From: Candidatus Thorarchaeota archaeon SMTZ1-45
GTDB lineage: Archaea; Asgardarchaeota; Thorarchaeia; Thorarchaeales; Thorarchaeaceae
Direction of reading: 5' to 3'
DNA: 64,000 bases
Assembly: GCA_001563335.1 (NCBI GenBank)
Contig: LRSL01000081.1
Coordinates: 22,637 to 86,636 of the forward strand
The notes under the pieces are model-generated. The model saw only the letters and a program-made list of their open reading frames with translations. It was not told the origin of the DNA and made no database searches. The position numbers were made by a program, and so were the translations under genes. This document shows positions 32,446 through 41,076 of this stretch, piece by piece; positions within the stretch are counted from its first letter, which is position 1; the number at the start of each line of letters is the position of its first letter.

Positions 32446-35247
32446 TTGACCAAGGACGAGCAACCTGCAGATGAAAATCAATCCTCTCTTGAGGACTACT
32501 TCACACATTCTGACATAGAGTCAGATGACTCAATGAATGAGGGTTCATCGTCCGATTTTACACACAACAAATCGAATAGGAATAATCCTACATCTACGAA
32601 TGAAAATGATAGTTTTGATGACTCCACAATTGATGAAGATGAAGAAGACTCTATTGTCGATGTTTCAGTTGGAGAGCGTGACACCCCTGCAAACCTAGCA
32701 CCCTCCTTCCTCCTATCAATTGATTACTCAGGTCCTTTAAACAAAGCTGTTGCAAGGCTTTACAATCCTGACAACAAACAAGTGTATTTTTGGCTCGACA
32801 ACACTGGTCACAAACCCTATTGTTACACTGATTGGCCTATACAAGCTGTTGAATCCGTTGCAAGAAAGAATCCTGGGTTTGTAAGAGCTGAAGCAGTTGA
32901 GCTGCATGACCTTCTTAAGGACGAACCAGTGAAGATGACTAAAGTCATTGGTGATAATCCACTGGCGATAGGAGGCTCAGCTAGCTCTATTAGAAATTCA
33001 CTTGTGGATAATAATAATGTTAGTCATGCTTGGGAAGCTGCTATCCGTTATCAGTTGTGCTTCACCTATGATAGTAAGCTCGTCCCTGGGCTTATGTATA
33101 AGATAGAAAATGGAAACCTTCTCGCATATCCACCAAATGTTAATCCCCAAATTCTCGAGGAATTTAAGAAGACAGTTCAAGATGATGAGAGCCTCGAGTC
33201 GATAATCAAAGAATACTCACCCATGTTCTTCACCGAAGTTCCAGACATCAGGCGTTTGGCAGTAGATATCGAAGTTTACAGTCCTGTAGTAAACAGAATC
33301 CCTGATGCTCGAACAACAGAATATCAGGTGACTGCAATAGGTCTGTCAGACAATGAGGGATACAACAAGTGTTTCGTCTTGAAGCGTGAAGGTCATCCGG
33401 AAGGAAAGAAAGGTACAGATTTTCCAAAAGAGTTGGATATTATATACTTCAAGGATGAAGCGGAAATGCTTGTTGAGGCATTTAGAATCATCGATCAATA
33501 TCCGATAGTCCTCACTTTCGTGGGTGATACATTTGACTTGAAGTATCTCCATAATCGTGCGAAACGATTGAGGATTGACATGGATAAATACTGTCCAATC
33601 AAACTCAGAGGCAACCAAGACCCACGAAGAGAGCGTGCTAATTTAAATCGCGGAGTTCATGTTGACTTCTACAAATTCTTCACAAACCCCTCAATCAAAA
33701 TCTATGCTCTCTCTGGTGCATACCAGCGAGAGAATCTCGAAACAATAGCACAAGGCTTGCTTGGGATTGGGAAATTGGAACTGAGTAGCGACATATCTAA
33801 GTTGCCATACTATGAGCTTGCACACTATTGCTGGAAAGATGCAAATATTGTCCTGAAATTTACACAATTCGAGAATAACCTCTTGCTACGTCTCATCGTT
33901 CTCCTGATGCGTATCTCAAGAATGTCAATGGATGATGTCACAAGGTTCTACATCTCTTCATGGATTCAATCAGTTTTCAGACAGGAACATAGGTCACGTA
34001 ATTTTCTGATACCCCGGCGAGTTGACATTGATAGCATGAAACAAGCCGACGCGCAGACTGAGGCGGTCATAGGTGGCAAGGCTTTCAAGGGTGCCATTGT
34101 GATTCCGCCAGTTGCAGGAGTTCATTTCAATGCAACAGTTCTAGACTTTGCAAGCCTATACCCCACCATCATGAAGACACATAACATAAGCTATGAAACA
34201 GTAGACTGTCCGCATGAGGAGTGTAGGACCGGAACTGACAATCAAGTCCCAGAAACTGAGCATTGGACCTGTACACTGAAAAGAGGGATGATTAGCGAAA
34301 CTATAGGGTTCTTTAGAGACACTCGAGTTAAATGGTTCAAACCTAAAAGCAAGGACAAATCTCTCGATAAAAAAACACAGAATTGGTACTCTGTAGTTGA
34401 AAAAGCGCTAAAGGTTTTTGTCAATGCATCCTATGGAGTCACTGGTGCTCAGCACTTTGAACTATTTTGTATGCCAGCTGCAGAGAGTGTTACAGCGTAT
34501 GGTCGAGATGCCATAATCCGGACTAAAACGAAGGCTGAGTCGATGGGGATACGTGTTCTTTATGGAGATACTGACTCTGTTTTTCTAGACAACCCATCAG
34601 ATGAACAACAGAAAGAGCTGGTACGTTGGTCCAGAAAAGAGCTGGGAATCGACCTAGAGGTGGAGAAGACCTACAAGTATGTTGCTCTCTCTGAGCGGAA
34701 AAAGAATTACATTGGTGTATACAAAGATGGACAGGTTGAAGTCAAGGGGCTAACTGGAAAGAAACGCAATACGCCTGACTTTGCACAAGATGCTTTTCGA
34801 AAGATGCTTGATGTTCTCAGTAGAGTTGACAATCCTGAAGGGTTTGAGGTGGCAAAGGAAGAGATTCGAGAGATTGTGAATTGCGTCATTGACAGGTTGG
34901 AAGGAAAGGCTGAACCTTACGATCCGGAAGATTTGGCTTTTAGAATTCAGTTGACAAAGCCACTCCATTCTTATGATACAGATATTCCTCATGTAAGAGC
35001 AGCAAAGATGCTTGTAGAAAAGACTCAGGATCCCACAAAGGCGGCCCCTGGTACAATTGTATCGTATGTTAAAACCAAGGGCCAAGATACAGTAATACCA
35101 GTTGAGCTAGCAAAAGGCGCAAGCTATTGGATTGATAAGGATGCGTACATTGATATTTTGAAGAGTGTATTTGAACAGGTTCTCGATTCAGTCGGTCTTG
35201 ACTTTAACGAATTTCTTGGATTCACAACTCTTGACCAGTTCTTCTAA
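32446..35247 (+). CDS. polB: Family B DNA polymerase with N- and C-terminal PIP-like motifs
   Basis: In this 933-residue replicative-type polymerase the proofreading domain has D274 and E276 in AVDIEVYSP, then FVGDTFDLKYL and YCWKDA. Polymerase motif A is DFASLYPT from D567, motif B KVFVNASYG near 656-664, and motif C YGDTDS at 706-711, so it looks fully active. The first 80 residues are an acidic disordered tail with QSSLEDYF at 12-19, and the last eight residues are FTTLDQFF. Both resemble PCNA-binding PIP boxes. A Cys cluster CPHEEC lies between motifs A and B. The start is a TTG; no better one is seen. Confidence 0.93.
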   Translation: MTKDEQPADENQSSLEDYFTHSDIESDDSMNEGSSSDFTHNKSNRNNPTSTNENDSFDDSTIDEDEEDSIVDVSVGERDTPANLAPSFLLSIDYSGPLNKAVARLYNPDNKQVYFWLDNTGHKPYCYTDWPIQAVESVARKNPGFVRAEAVELHDLLKDEPVKMTKVIGDNPLAIGGSASSIRNSLVDNNNVSHAWEAAIRYQLCFTYDSKLVPGLMYKIENGNLLAYPPNVNPQILEEFKKTVQDDESLESIIKEYSPMFFTEVPDIRRLAVDIEVYSPVVNRIPDARTTEYQVTAIGLSDNEGYNKCFVLKREGHPEGKKGTDFPKELDIIYFKDEAEMLVEAFRIIDQYPIVLTFVGDTFDLKYLHNRAKRLRIDMDKYCPIKLRGNQDPRRERANLNRGVHVDFYKFFTNPSIKIYALSGAYQRENLETIAQGLLGIGKLELSSDISKLPYYELAHYCWKDANIVLKFTQFENNLLLRLIVLLMRISRMSMDDVTRFYISSWIQSVFRQEHRSRNFLIPRRVDIDSMKQADAQTEAVIGGKAFKGAIVIPPVAGVHFNATVLDFASLYPTIMKTHNISYETVDCPHEECRTGTDNQVPETEHWTCTLKRGMISETIGFFRDTRVKWFKPKSKDKSLDKKTQNWYSVVEKALKVFVNASYGVTGAQHFELFCMPAAESVTAYGRDAIIRTKTKAESMGIRVLYGDTDSVFLDNPSDEQQKELVRWSRKELGIDLEVEKTYKYVALSERKKNYIGVYKDGQVEVKGLTGKKRNTPDFAQDAFRKMLDVLSRVDNPEGFEVAKEEIREIVNCVIDRLEGKAEPYDPEDLAFRIQLTKPLHSYDTDIPHVRAAKMLVEKTQDPTKAAPGTIVSYVKTKGQDTVIPVELAKGASYWIDKDAYIDILKSVFEQVLDSVGLDFNEFLGFTTLDQFF

Positions 35248-35356
35248 TATTAGAATTGGGGAAGGGTCTGAATAAGAAATTCTTATAGCACCGACTTGAT
35301 ACACGCAAGCAGACCAAAAGCCAGATGCATACCGATTTCGACGGGGTACAAAGATA

Positions 35357-36391
35357 ATGAAGGTGAATTATCGCGAGTTCTTCATGCAGAAGCTACTAAT
35401 TATGTTCAAACCCGAAGACATAGAGTCGTCTGCAAAAGACTTCATTTCTACTTATGCTTCTTATATGGAAGATGTTGGAATTGTTGGTAAGGGTCCAGAT
35501 GGTTATGCTTTGTATCCCAGTAAGACTGCACCGGTTAGAGAGGAGCACACTGAATTTTTTGCTGAATGGGTCCAACTGAATGATGCCCTTGGCATACACG
35601 GAGTAGTAGGCATGGACTTCTATACGGATGGCTGGTTTGCCCGTGATCCGAAGTATCAGACAATGAATGACAAAGCCGTCAAGATGGAACATCAAATTTG
35701 CCCCAATCGCAAAGAATTCTGGCAATATGGCGCTGAGATTGTAAAGGAGATTGGTTCATATCCGATTAACGAAATCCTTCTTTTTGGCACTGGCTTTATC
35801 CGTGACCACTTTTGCTTCTGCGATCGTTGTCGAGCAGAATTTGCTCCAATGATTGACAATGAACCAAATCGTCTTAGCTATGCCCTGCTCGTTGAGAACG
35901 AGGAATATCACGAGAAGTGGCATCAATTTCGTAGTAACAAAGTCCATGAAGGGCTGCAACATCTAAAAGATGCCGCCACTGAGTCTGATGAAGCAACAGG
36001 TCGAGAACATCCTTTGAAACTCTCTGTTGAAGTTCTACTTGACCCAGAAACTGGACTTGCAGATGGAGCTCGAAATGAATATGGTTATGATTACGCTAGA
36101 ATTGGCGAGATCACAAAGAATGTGCTGATTAACCTGTTTCCATGGTCTCCAATACTACCATCTAAGGGAAGTTCGGAGTACAGCGAACTTGTGGAATCCC
36201 TCTATTTTGTCAATGAATTCACAAGACGCGGTGGCAGAGCTTCTCTATTCCGCTGGGGTGTCACAACAATTGAACAACTGCAGGAATTGAAAGCACTGGG
36301 AAAGGATGTAGGAATTGATCGAATTGTGAGTACATTCCATTATCCTTCTGACTATTCTCGTCGACGTGAAAGTGCTATTGGAAACTACTAG
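35357..36391 (+). CDS. Glycoside-hydrolase-like TIM-barrel protein of unknown substrate
   Basis: This 344-residue protein looks like a hypothetical glycosidase-type barrel. GVVGMDFYTDGWFARD is followed by CPNRKEFWQYGAEIVKEI, and then NEILLFGTGFIRDHFCFCDRCRAEF. The pattern of a strand ending at acids followed by an FCxCxxC block is seen in uncharacterised glycoside-hydrolase-like families. There is no signal peptide, so it would act inside the cell. A TATA-like CTTATAG at about 35281 precedes it. Substrate and catalytic residues are not identified; the family call is tentative. Confidence 0.45.
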   Translation: MKVNYREFFMQKLLIMFKPEDIESSAKDFISTYASYMEDVGIVGKGPDGYALYPSKTAPVREEHTEFFAEWVQLNDALGIHGVVGMDFYTDGWFARDPKYQTMNDKAVKMEHQICPNRKEFWQYGAEIVKEIGSYPINEILLFGTGFIRDHFCFCDRCRAEFAPMIDNEPNRLSYALLVENEEYHEKWHQFRSNKVHEGLQHLKDAATESDEATGREHPLKLSVEVLLDPETGLADGARNEYGYDYARIGEITKNVLINLFPWSPILPSKGSSEYSELVESLYFVNEFTRRGGRASLFRWGVTTIEQLQELKALGKDVGIDRIVSTFHYPSDYSRRRESAIGNY

Positions 36392-36394
36392 AAC

Positions 36395-37219
36395 TCATTG
36401 TCTTGCGCTGCAGTATGGACATACTCTATTATCTGCTCTGATGCTTCGCCCGCATGAAAAGCAAAAGCTATAGTCATCCTTGTGTCCTCGGGAATCATCT
36501 ATAAATGGACTGAGTTCCCCCTGAGAGAATAATGCGCCTATTCCTTCAATCGACTCATCAGGTTGATTGTTACACGTTTTGCAATCTTCCTCATCAGAGA
36601 ATATCCTGCTATCTCCCTGATAGCGATAGGTTTCTGCTGATTGCCCTGATTCATCCCGCCATGATCCAGAACGATCTCCATACTCAGCAGCCAATGACTT
36701 CATAGTCCTATCCAAGCATTCGAAGTCCTCTCTATAATCATCAGTCCCATAACCTGGATCAGAAACTGGACGATTTGCTAATCTCTCTCTCGGAACCTGC
36801 TGTTGCCAGCTTGGATCAAGATTTGATAATCCTCTAGCTGTTTCAACAAACTTGACGTGAGAATCCCCTTTCAATTGCTCATACTCATCTAATGTGAGTC
36901 CGAGAATCTCCAGAGCTCTATCTCTCTCAGCACATCTCTTTGACAATGGACAACAGTATGCAAGACTTCCATGACACAGAGATGCCATTGCTCTATCTTG
37001 ACGTGATTTGAAAATTGGTGAGATCCGCCTATTTCCGAGTACAAGTGAATCACCAACAGCTCTCAGTTCAGTATATCCACTCTGTGCAAGAGCTTCAACT
37101 ATCTCTCGAGCTGGGTATGACCGCCCCTCTATGATAATGTGTCCTTCGGTCTTGTCAAGTCGTACTAACCGTTCAGTGCTCTTATTTCCATCATAGCTGG
37201 AGTACCTCGTATGTGCCAC
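36395..37219 (-). CDS. Unknown protein with C-terminal zinc ribbon
   Basis: I do not recognise this 274-residue protein. The last 25 residues form a zinc ribbon, CFSCGRSIRADNRVCPYCSA. A central cysteine patch, CHGSLAYCCPLSKRC around residues 82-96, could form a second metal or Fe-S site. Between them, roughly residues 120-240 are polar and probably disordered. The N-terminal 70 residues may form a small beta domain. The start is a GTG. The gene ends three bases from the convergent barrel protein. Confidence 0.6.
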   Translation of the reverse strand: MAHTRYSSYDGNKSTERLVRLDKTEGHIIIEGRSYPAREIVEALAQSGYTELRAVGDSLVLGNRRISPIFKSRQDRAMASLCHGSLAYCCPLSKRCAERDRALEILGLTLDEYEQLKGDSHVKFVETARGLSNLDPSWQQQVPRERLANRPVSDPGYGTDDYREDFECLDRTMKSLAAEYGDRSGSWRDESGQSAETYRYQGDSRIFSDEEDCKTCNNQPDESIEGIGALFSQGELSPFIDDSRGHKDDYSFCFSCGRSIRADNRVCPYCSARQ

Positions 37220-37304
37220 CTCTAATAATTTTGATAAGATGTCATGCGGTCATGCCATCAGAGCAATACAGGTGTATGTATTATCTGGGTCTGACGCGGG
37301 ATAG

Positions 37305-37314
37305 TTATATACTG
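37305..37314 (+). promoter_or_regulatory. TATA box for the small membrane protein gene
   Basis: GTTATATACT predicts a start near 37335, giving a short leader that contains GGAGG about nine bases before the ATG at 37359. Confidence 0.55.
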
Positions 37315-37358
37315 GACTTACAACAAACATTAGAAGTTCTCTAGGAGGACAATTAGAA

Positions 37359-37730
37359 ATGGGTTGCAAAGCTGAAGGTGCTGCTCAAGGCTATACCATT
37401 CTAGGTGGTCTTGTTCTTCTCATTTATGCAATTCTTAGAATATATAATGCAATGAACAGCCCAGGTCCTGGTACTTTTGAAGGACTGATTGAGATTTTTC
37501 TGGGAATCATACTCATTGTTATAGTTGCTCTGGCATTTGATGCCTGTGGCTTTATATCTTGGAAGGTTCAGAAATCTGGACTTCTCCTTACAGTGTTTGG
37601 ATTCATTGCGATTGTGATAGTATCATATCCTGGAATCACATTAGACCCAATTGCATGGATGATGAGTCTGGACACACTTGCAGGCTTCATGATTCTGTTA
37701 GCTGGATTGCTTCTCATAATCAGAAGCTGA
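37359..37730 (+). CDS. Small four-span membrane protein of unknown function
   Basis: This 123-residue protein has four hydrophobic segments: about 12-30, 42-62, 72-90 and 102-121. They are separated by short loops with few charges. The N-terminus MGCKAEG is cytoplasmic-looking. No family motif is visible. GGAGG lies nine bases upstream of the ATG, a strong SD. It precedes the aminotransferase by 87 bases on the same strand, but that gene has its own SD and nothing links their functions. Confidence 0.7.
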   Translation: MGCKAEGAAQGYTILGGLVLLIYAILRIYNAMNSPGPGTFEGLIEIFLGIILIVIVALAFDACGFISWKVQKSGLLLTVFGFIAIVIVSYPGITLDPIAWMMSLDTLAGFMILLAGLLLIIRS

Positions 37731-37817
37731 CATGGGTAGTGTATTCGCCTGCATCGGAAATTAGATAATGGGGACCAATTCCTCAAACGACTACTCAATC
37801 TATAGAAGGTTGATGAT

Positions 37818-39164
37818 ATGGACGACAAACACATTCAGATTCTGAAAGATCTTGGATTTGATATCGATAAAAAAATGATGACCAACGAGTATTGGAAAAG
37901 AAGAGGTGCTGAGGCTCTCGCGCTGACAACTCAGGATCGTGACGTTTATGGTTGTCTTGACCATACTGTGGGGGAAGGAGTTCGAATATTCGATATTGAA
38001 GGAACAGAATATCTGGATGTTACTGGTGGAGTAGCAGTAAGAGCACTTGGTCTTCGGTACAAACCCTATATTGATTTTGAGGCAAGTATCATTGATGTTG
38101 TTAAGGAACTACCTGGAATGGACTTTGATGGGATACCGCAGACGCTTCTTGCTGAGCGAGTTGCTGGACTAACTCCAGGTAGTCACAAGAAACGCGTTGT
38201 ATTCACAACTTCTGGTGGTCGAGCTGTCGAAGGATGCTTGAAATCTGCAATTGATCTCTCAGGGAAAAGAAGAGTCATTGGCTTCAGACCTGCATTCCAT
38301 GGTCGCACAGGATATGCTCTTGCAGTGACTGCATCAAACTCAAAACACAAGTCTGGTTTTCCTCAGGGTCTGGATGTCATTCGTGTTTCCTATCCATATT
38401 GCTACCGTTGTCCATATGGGGCAACTGAAGAAACCTGCAGTCTTGAGTGTGTTGAAGCTCTTAGATACGCGCTTCAGGTGGAAGGCAGTGACATTGCAGT
38501 TACTGTGATGGAACCACTTTGTGGTGAGGGAGGTCTCATCGTACCTCCAGCAAAAGCCATTCAAGGTATGTATGAAGTTACGCGTGAAATCGGTGCATAT
38601 TTCATGTCTGATGAGGTTCAGGCTGGAATGGGTCGGACTGGAAAATGGTGTGCGATTGAAAACCATGGAGTGGTACCTGATTATATTTCAATGGGCAAAG
38701 CAATTGGAGGTGGTTATCCTATGGGTGCGTCAATAGGTCCTGCCCCAATGTTCACAGGTGGTGCTCGTCATTCGGAAACATTCTCAGCTGAACCAAAGAT
38801 GTCTCTTCTATCTCTATGGATTATCAAAACGCTTGAAGATGGTGATTATCTCAAAAAGAATGCTGAGAATGGAGCGTATCTTTTGAAACGACTTAATGAG
38901 TTGAAAGACAAATATGATGTCGTTGGAGATGTCCGAGGAATAGGATTAATGGTCGGTATTGAGTTTGTCAAAGACAAAAAGACCAAAGAAAAAGCACCAA
39001 AGCTTCGGGATAGTGTGGTAAAGAATGCCGTTCAGCAACAGAAGTTATGGATCCTTGGTGCTGGACAGAATGTGATTAGATTTACTCCAAGCTATGTCAT
39101 CACCAAGGAACACTTAGATGACGCTGTTGACAGACTTGACAAGGCAATCGTTGTGGTAAAATAA
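37818..39164 (+). CDS. Class III PLP-dependent aminotransferase
   Basis: This 448-residue enzyme is of the ornithine/4-aminobutyrate aminotransferase group. FTTSGGRAVEGCLKSA binds the cofactor phosphate. SDEVQAGMGRTGKW contains the Asp that contacts the pyridine nitrogen. K294 in ISMGKAIGGGYPMGA forms the PLP Schiff base. An extra YCYRCPYG...C cluster in the middle is common in archaeal members, some of which are amino-acid racemases. The exact substrate cannot be read from sequence. SD-like GGTTGATGAT precedes the ATG. Confidence 0.9.
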   Translation: MDDKHIQILKDLGFDIDKKMMTNEYWKRRGAEALALTTQDRDVYGCLDHTVGEGVRIFDIEGTEYLDVTGGVAVRALGLRYKPYIDFEASIIDVVKELPGMDFDGIPQTLLAERVAGLTPGSHKKRVVFTTSGGRAVEGCLKSAIDLSGKRRVIGFRPAFHGRTGYALAVTASNSKHKSGFPQGLDVIRVSYPYCYRCPYGATEETCSLECVEALRYALQVEGSDIAVTVMEPLCGEGGLIVPPAKAIQGMYEVTREIGAYFMSDEVQAGMGRTGKWCAIENHGVVPDYISMGKAIGGGYPMGASIGPAPMFTGGARHSETFSAEPKMSLLSLWIIKTLEDGDYLKKNAENGAYLLKRLNELKDKYDVVGDVRGIGLMVGIEFVKDKKTKEKAPKLRDSVVKNAVQQQKLWILGAGQNVIRFTPSYVITKEHLDDAVDRLDKAIVVVK

Positions 39165-39232
39165 TTGAGTTAAAGATAATAAAAAGGAATGCTCGCACCA
39201 ATTCATGAAATCTGGTGCAGAGCAGACTCCAA

Positions 39233-39556
39233 TTAAAGCAGCAATAGTATTGCACCAATGATGACTAGTGCACCGCCAAGACCACTTGCAAACAGGTACA
39301 TTAGAATACCCATTATCAATACTACAAGCCATTTATTGCTGAACTCTAATGCTTTGATTTTCAGGTTACCACTGTTGACTAGCGCTATCAGTGAAAACAC
39401 TATTCCTAAGATTCCTGTTATTAAGGGATCAAGTAATGTCACATATGGTAGAAACCGTAGCAAAGGATTATTCAAGATGGTTAGAATGCCTTCAATAAGG
39501 CCCAAAATTCCACCAAGGAGAATTAAAAGATCCCCAATCTTCTTCAAATCACTCAT
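39233..39556 (-). CDS. Small membrane protein of unknown function
   Basis: This 107-residue protein has about four hydrophobic spans with glycine-rich turns (ILLGGILGLIEGILTIL at the N-terminus, LFASGLGGALVIIGAILLLL at the end). The ATG at 39556 is chosen because GGAGAG lies upstream; an ATG at 39586 would add ten polar residues. A TATA-like stretch on the minus strand at about 39625-39640 precedes it. No family is recognised. Confidence 0.6.
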   Translation of the reverse strand: MSDLKKIGDLLILLGGILGLIEGILTILNNPLLRFLPYVTLLDPLITGILGIVFSLIALVNSGNLKIKALEFSNKWLVVLIMGILMYLFASGLGGALVIIGAILLLL

Positions 39557-39698
39557 TTCGGATTTTTTCTCTCCTTCTACGTACATAACCCTCAGGAAGG
39601 GTTACTCGCTGCAAGAATCACTAGTATATAAGATATAAGGGTTGAAGTTATTTTCTATAATTTAGCTGGATTCAAAAATTTAAAGGTGGTCTAGAAGA

Positions 39699-41033
39699 GT
39701 GGACTTGTCGACATCAACTCATGCAGCAGCAGCTCGCGAAGACACGAGTGAGTTGATTGAGGTTGAGGGCGACATCGATCCAAGTTTTGATGTTCCAAAT
39801 CAGGGCAAGATACTCGTTATCAGTAATGACCAATCATATCTAACACATGGAATCCATAGGTTTCCTGCAAAGTTCTTTCCTGAACTGCCACGGTATTTGA
39901 TACGAAAGTATTCCAATAAATATGAGGTAGTCTTAGACCCGATGTGTGGCAGTGGCACGTCCATTTTAGAAGCAATGTTAAACAATCGGATTGCCATTGG
40001 AATTGATATAGATCCAATCGCTCACTTGATTACAAAAGTAAAGACAACACCCATCGATTCAATTAGTCTATCAGTTGCTAGGCGCATACTAATAAAGAAA
40101 ATTCAAGAACTGGAGTCAAAGTCTGATTTCCATCCCAATATTCCTGGGTTTCATTATCGAGATAACTGGTTCCGTCCTTTCGTTATACGAGAGCTGGCTA
40201 TCATCCATGATTGCATTGAGAATATTCTCTCTACTAATATGCATCAAGATGAGTGGAGAAGCATTGGTGACTTCTTCCGAGTGATTCTCTCATCTATTAT
40301 TCGGGATGTTTCAAATGCAGACCCACACTGCACACGAACAGTCCTTCGGAAAAAGGTTGTCAAAAACATCTCGCCCGGTGACGCATACTCAAAATTTACA
40401 GAACGGTTAATTCAACAGTGTGTTTCAATGTCTGACCTGTATCAAATCTCTAAGACACTAGAGATATGTGATGTTCGATTACCAATTGGAAATGCTATTG
40501 AAACAGGTCTTGATGATGATTCCGTAGATCTTGGATTAACCTCGCCGCCCTACATTAACGCTGTAGATTATCCGCGCACTCATCAGTTAGAAATGTATTG
40601 GCTTGGTCTTCTTGGAACTGGACCTTTATCGCATGTGAAACGGAAATATATTGGTACAGAAACAGTCTACAAGAATGAGTATAACACTCTAAAGACCTCA
40701 GGTTATGAAACCTTAGATCCCGTTCTTGAAGAGATCTTTAATTCTGATCCAAGACGGTCCTTTATTGTCTTCAAATTCTTTAAAGATATGCAACAACAAC
40801 TTGCTGAGATGTATAGGGTTCTAAAACCTGGGAGTATGTACTGTATCGCAATTGGTAACAATCTCATTCGCGGGGTAGAAGTACGGTCTAATAAGATTCT
40901 ATCAGAAATTGCAACTTCTGCCATAGGTTTTAGGCTAGAAAGGACTTTCTTCTCAAAGCTGATTAGACATTTCATCAGGATTCCCCGACCTGAGCGAATG
41001 ATGGGTGAATGGATTCTTATTTTAAAGAAATAA
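39699..41033 (+). CDS. DNA methyltransferase, N4-cytosine/N6-adenine type
   Basis: In this 444-residue SAM-dependent methylase, the SAM-binding motif DPMCGSGTSILEAM is near residue 80 and the catalytic TSPPY is near 282. TSPPY is most common in m4C enzymes. HGIHRFPAKFFPELPRYLI at about 50-70 resembles the motif preceding motif I in this group. The order of motifs (I before IV) is unlike beta-class enzymes. No restriction endonuclease or specificity gene is adjacent, so this is probably an orphan methylase. The GTG start has GGTGGT upstream. Confidence 0.85.
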   Translation: MDLSTSTHAAAAREDTSELIEVEGDIDPSFDVPNQGKILVISNDQSYLTHGIHRFPAKFFPELPRYLIRKYSNKYEVVLDPMCGSGTSILEAMLNNRIAIGIDIDPIAHLITKVKTTPIDSISLSVARRILIKKIQELESKSDFHPNIPGFHYRDNWFRPFVIRELAIIHDCIENILSTNMHQDEWRSIGDFFRVILSSIIRDVSNADPHCTRTVLRKKVVKNISPGDAYSKFTERLIQQCVSMSDLYQISKTLEICDVRLPIGNAIETGLDDDSVDLGLTSPPYINAVDYPRTHQLEMYWLGLLGTGPLSHVKRKYIGTETVYKNEYNTLKTSGYETLDPVLEEIFNSDPRRSFIVFKFFKDMQQQLAEMYRVLKPGSMYCIAIGNNLIRGVEVRSNKILSEIATSAIGFRLERTFFSKLIRHFIRIPRPERMMGEWILILKK

Positions 41034-41076
41034 TCAACCCAATATTTTGGAACCTTCTAGTATAATAATCATCATT

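Noticed and set aside
39699..41033. Restriction-modification system
   Set aside because: Only the methyltransferase is present; neighbours are a small membrane protein and the giant surface gene.
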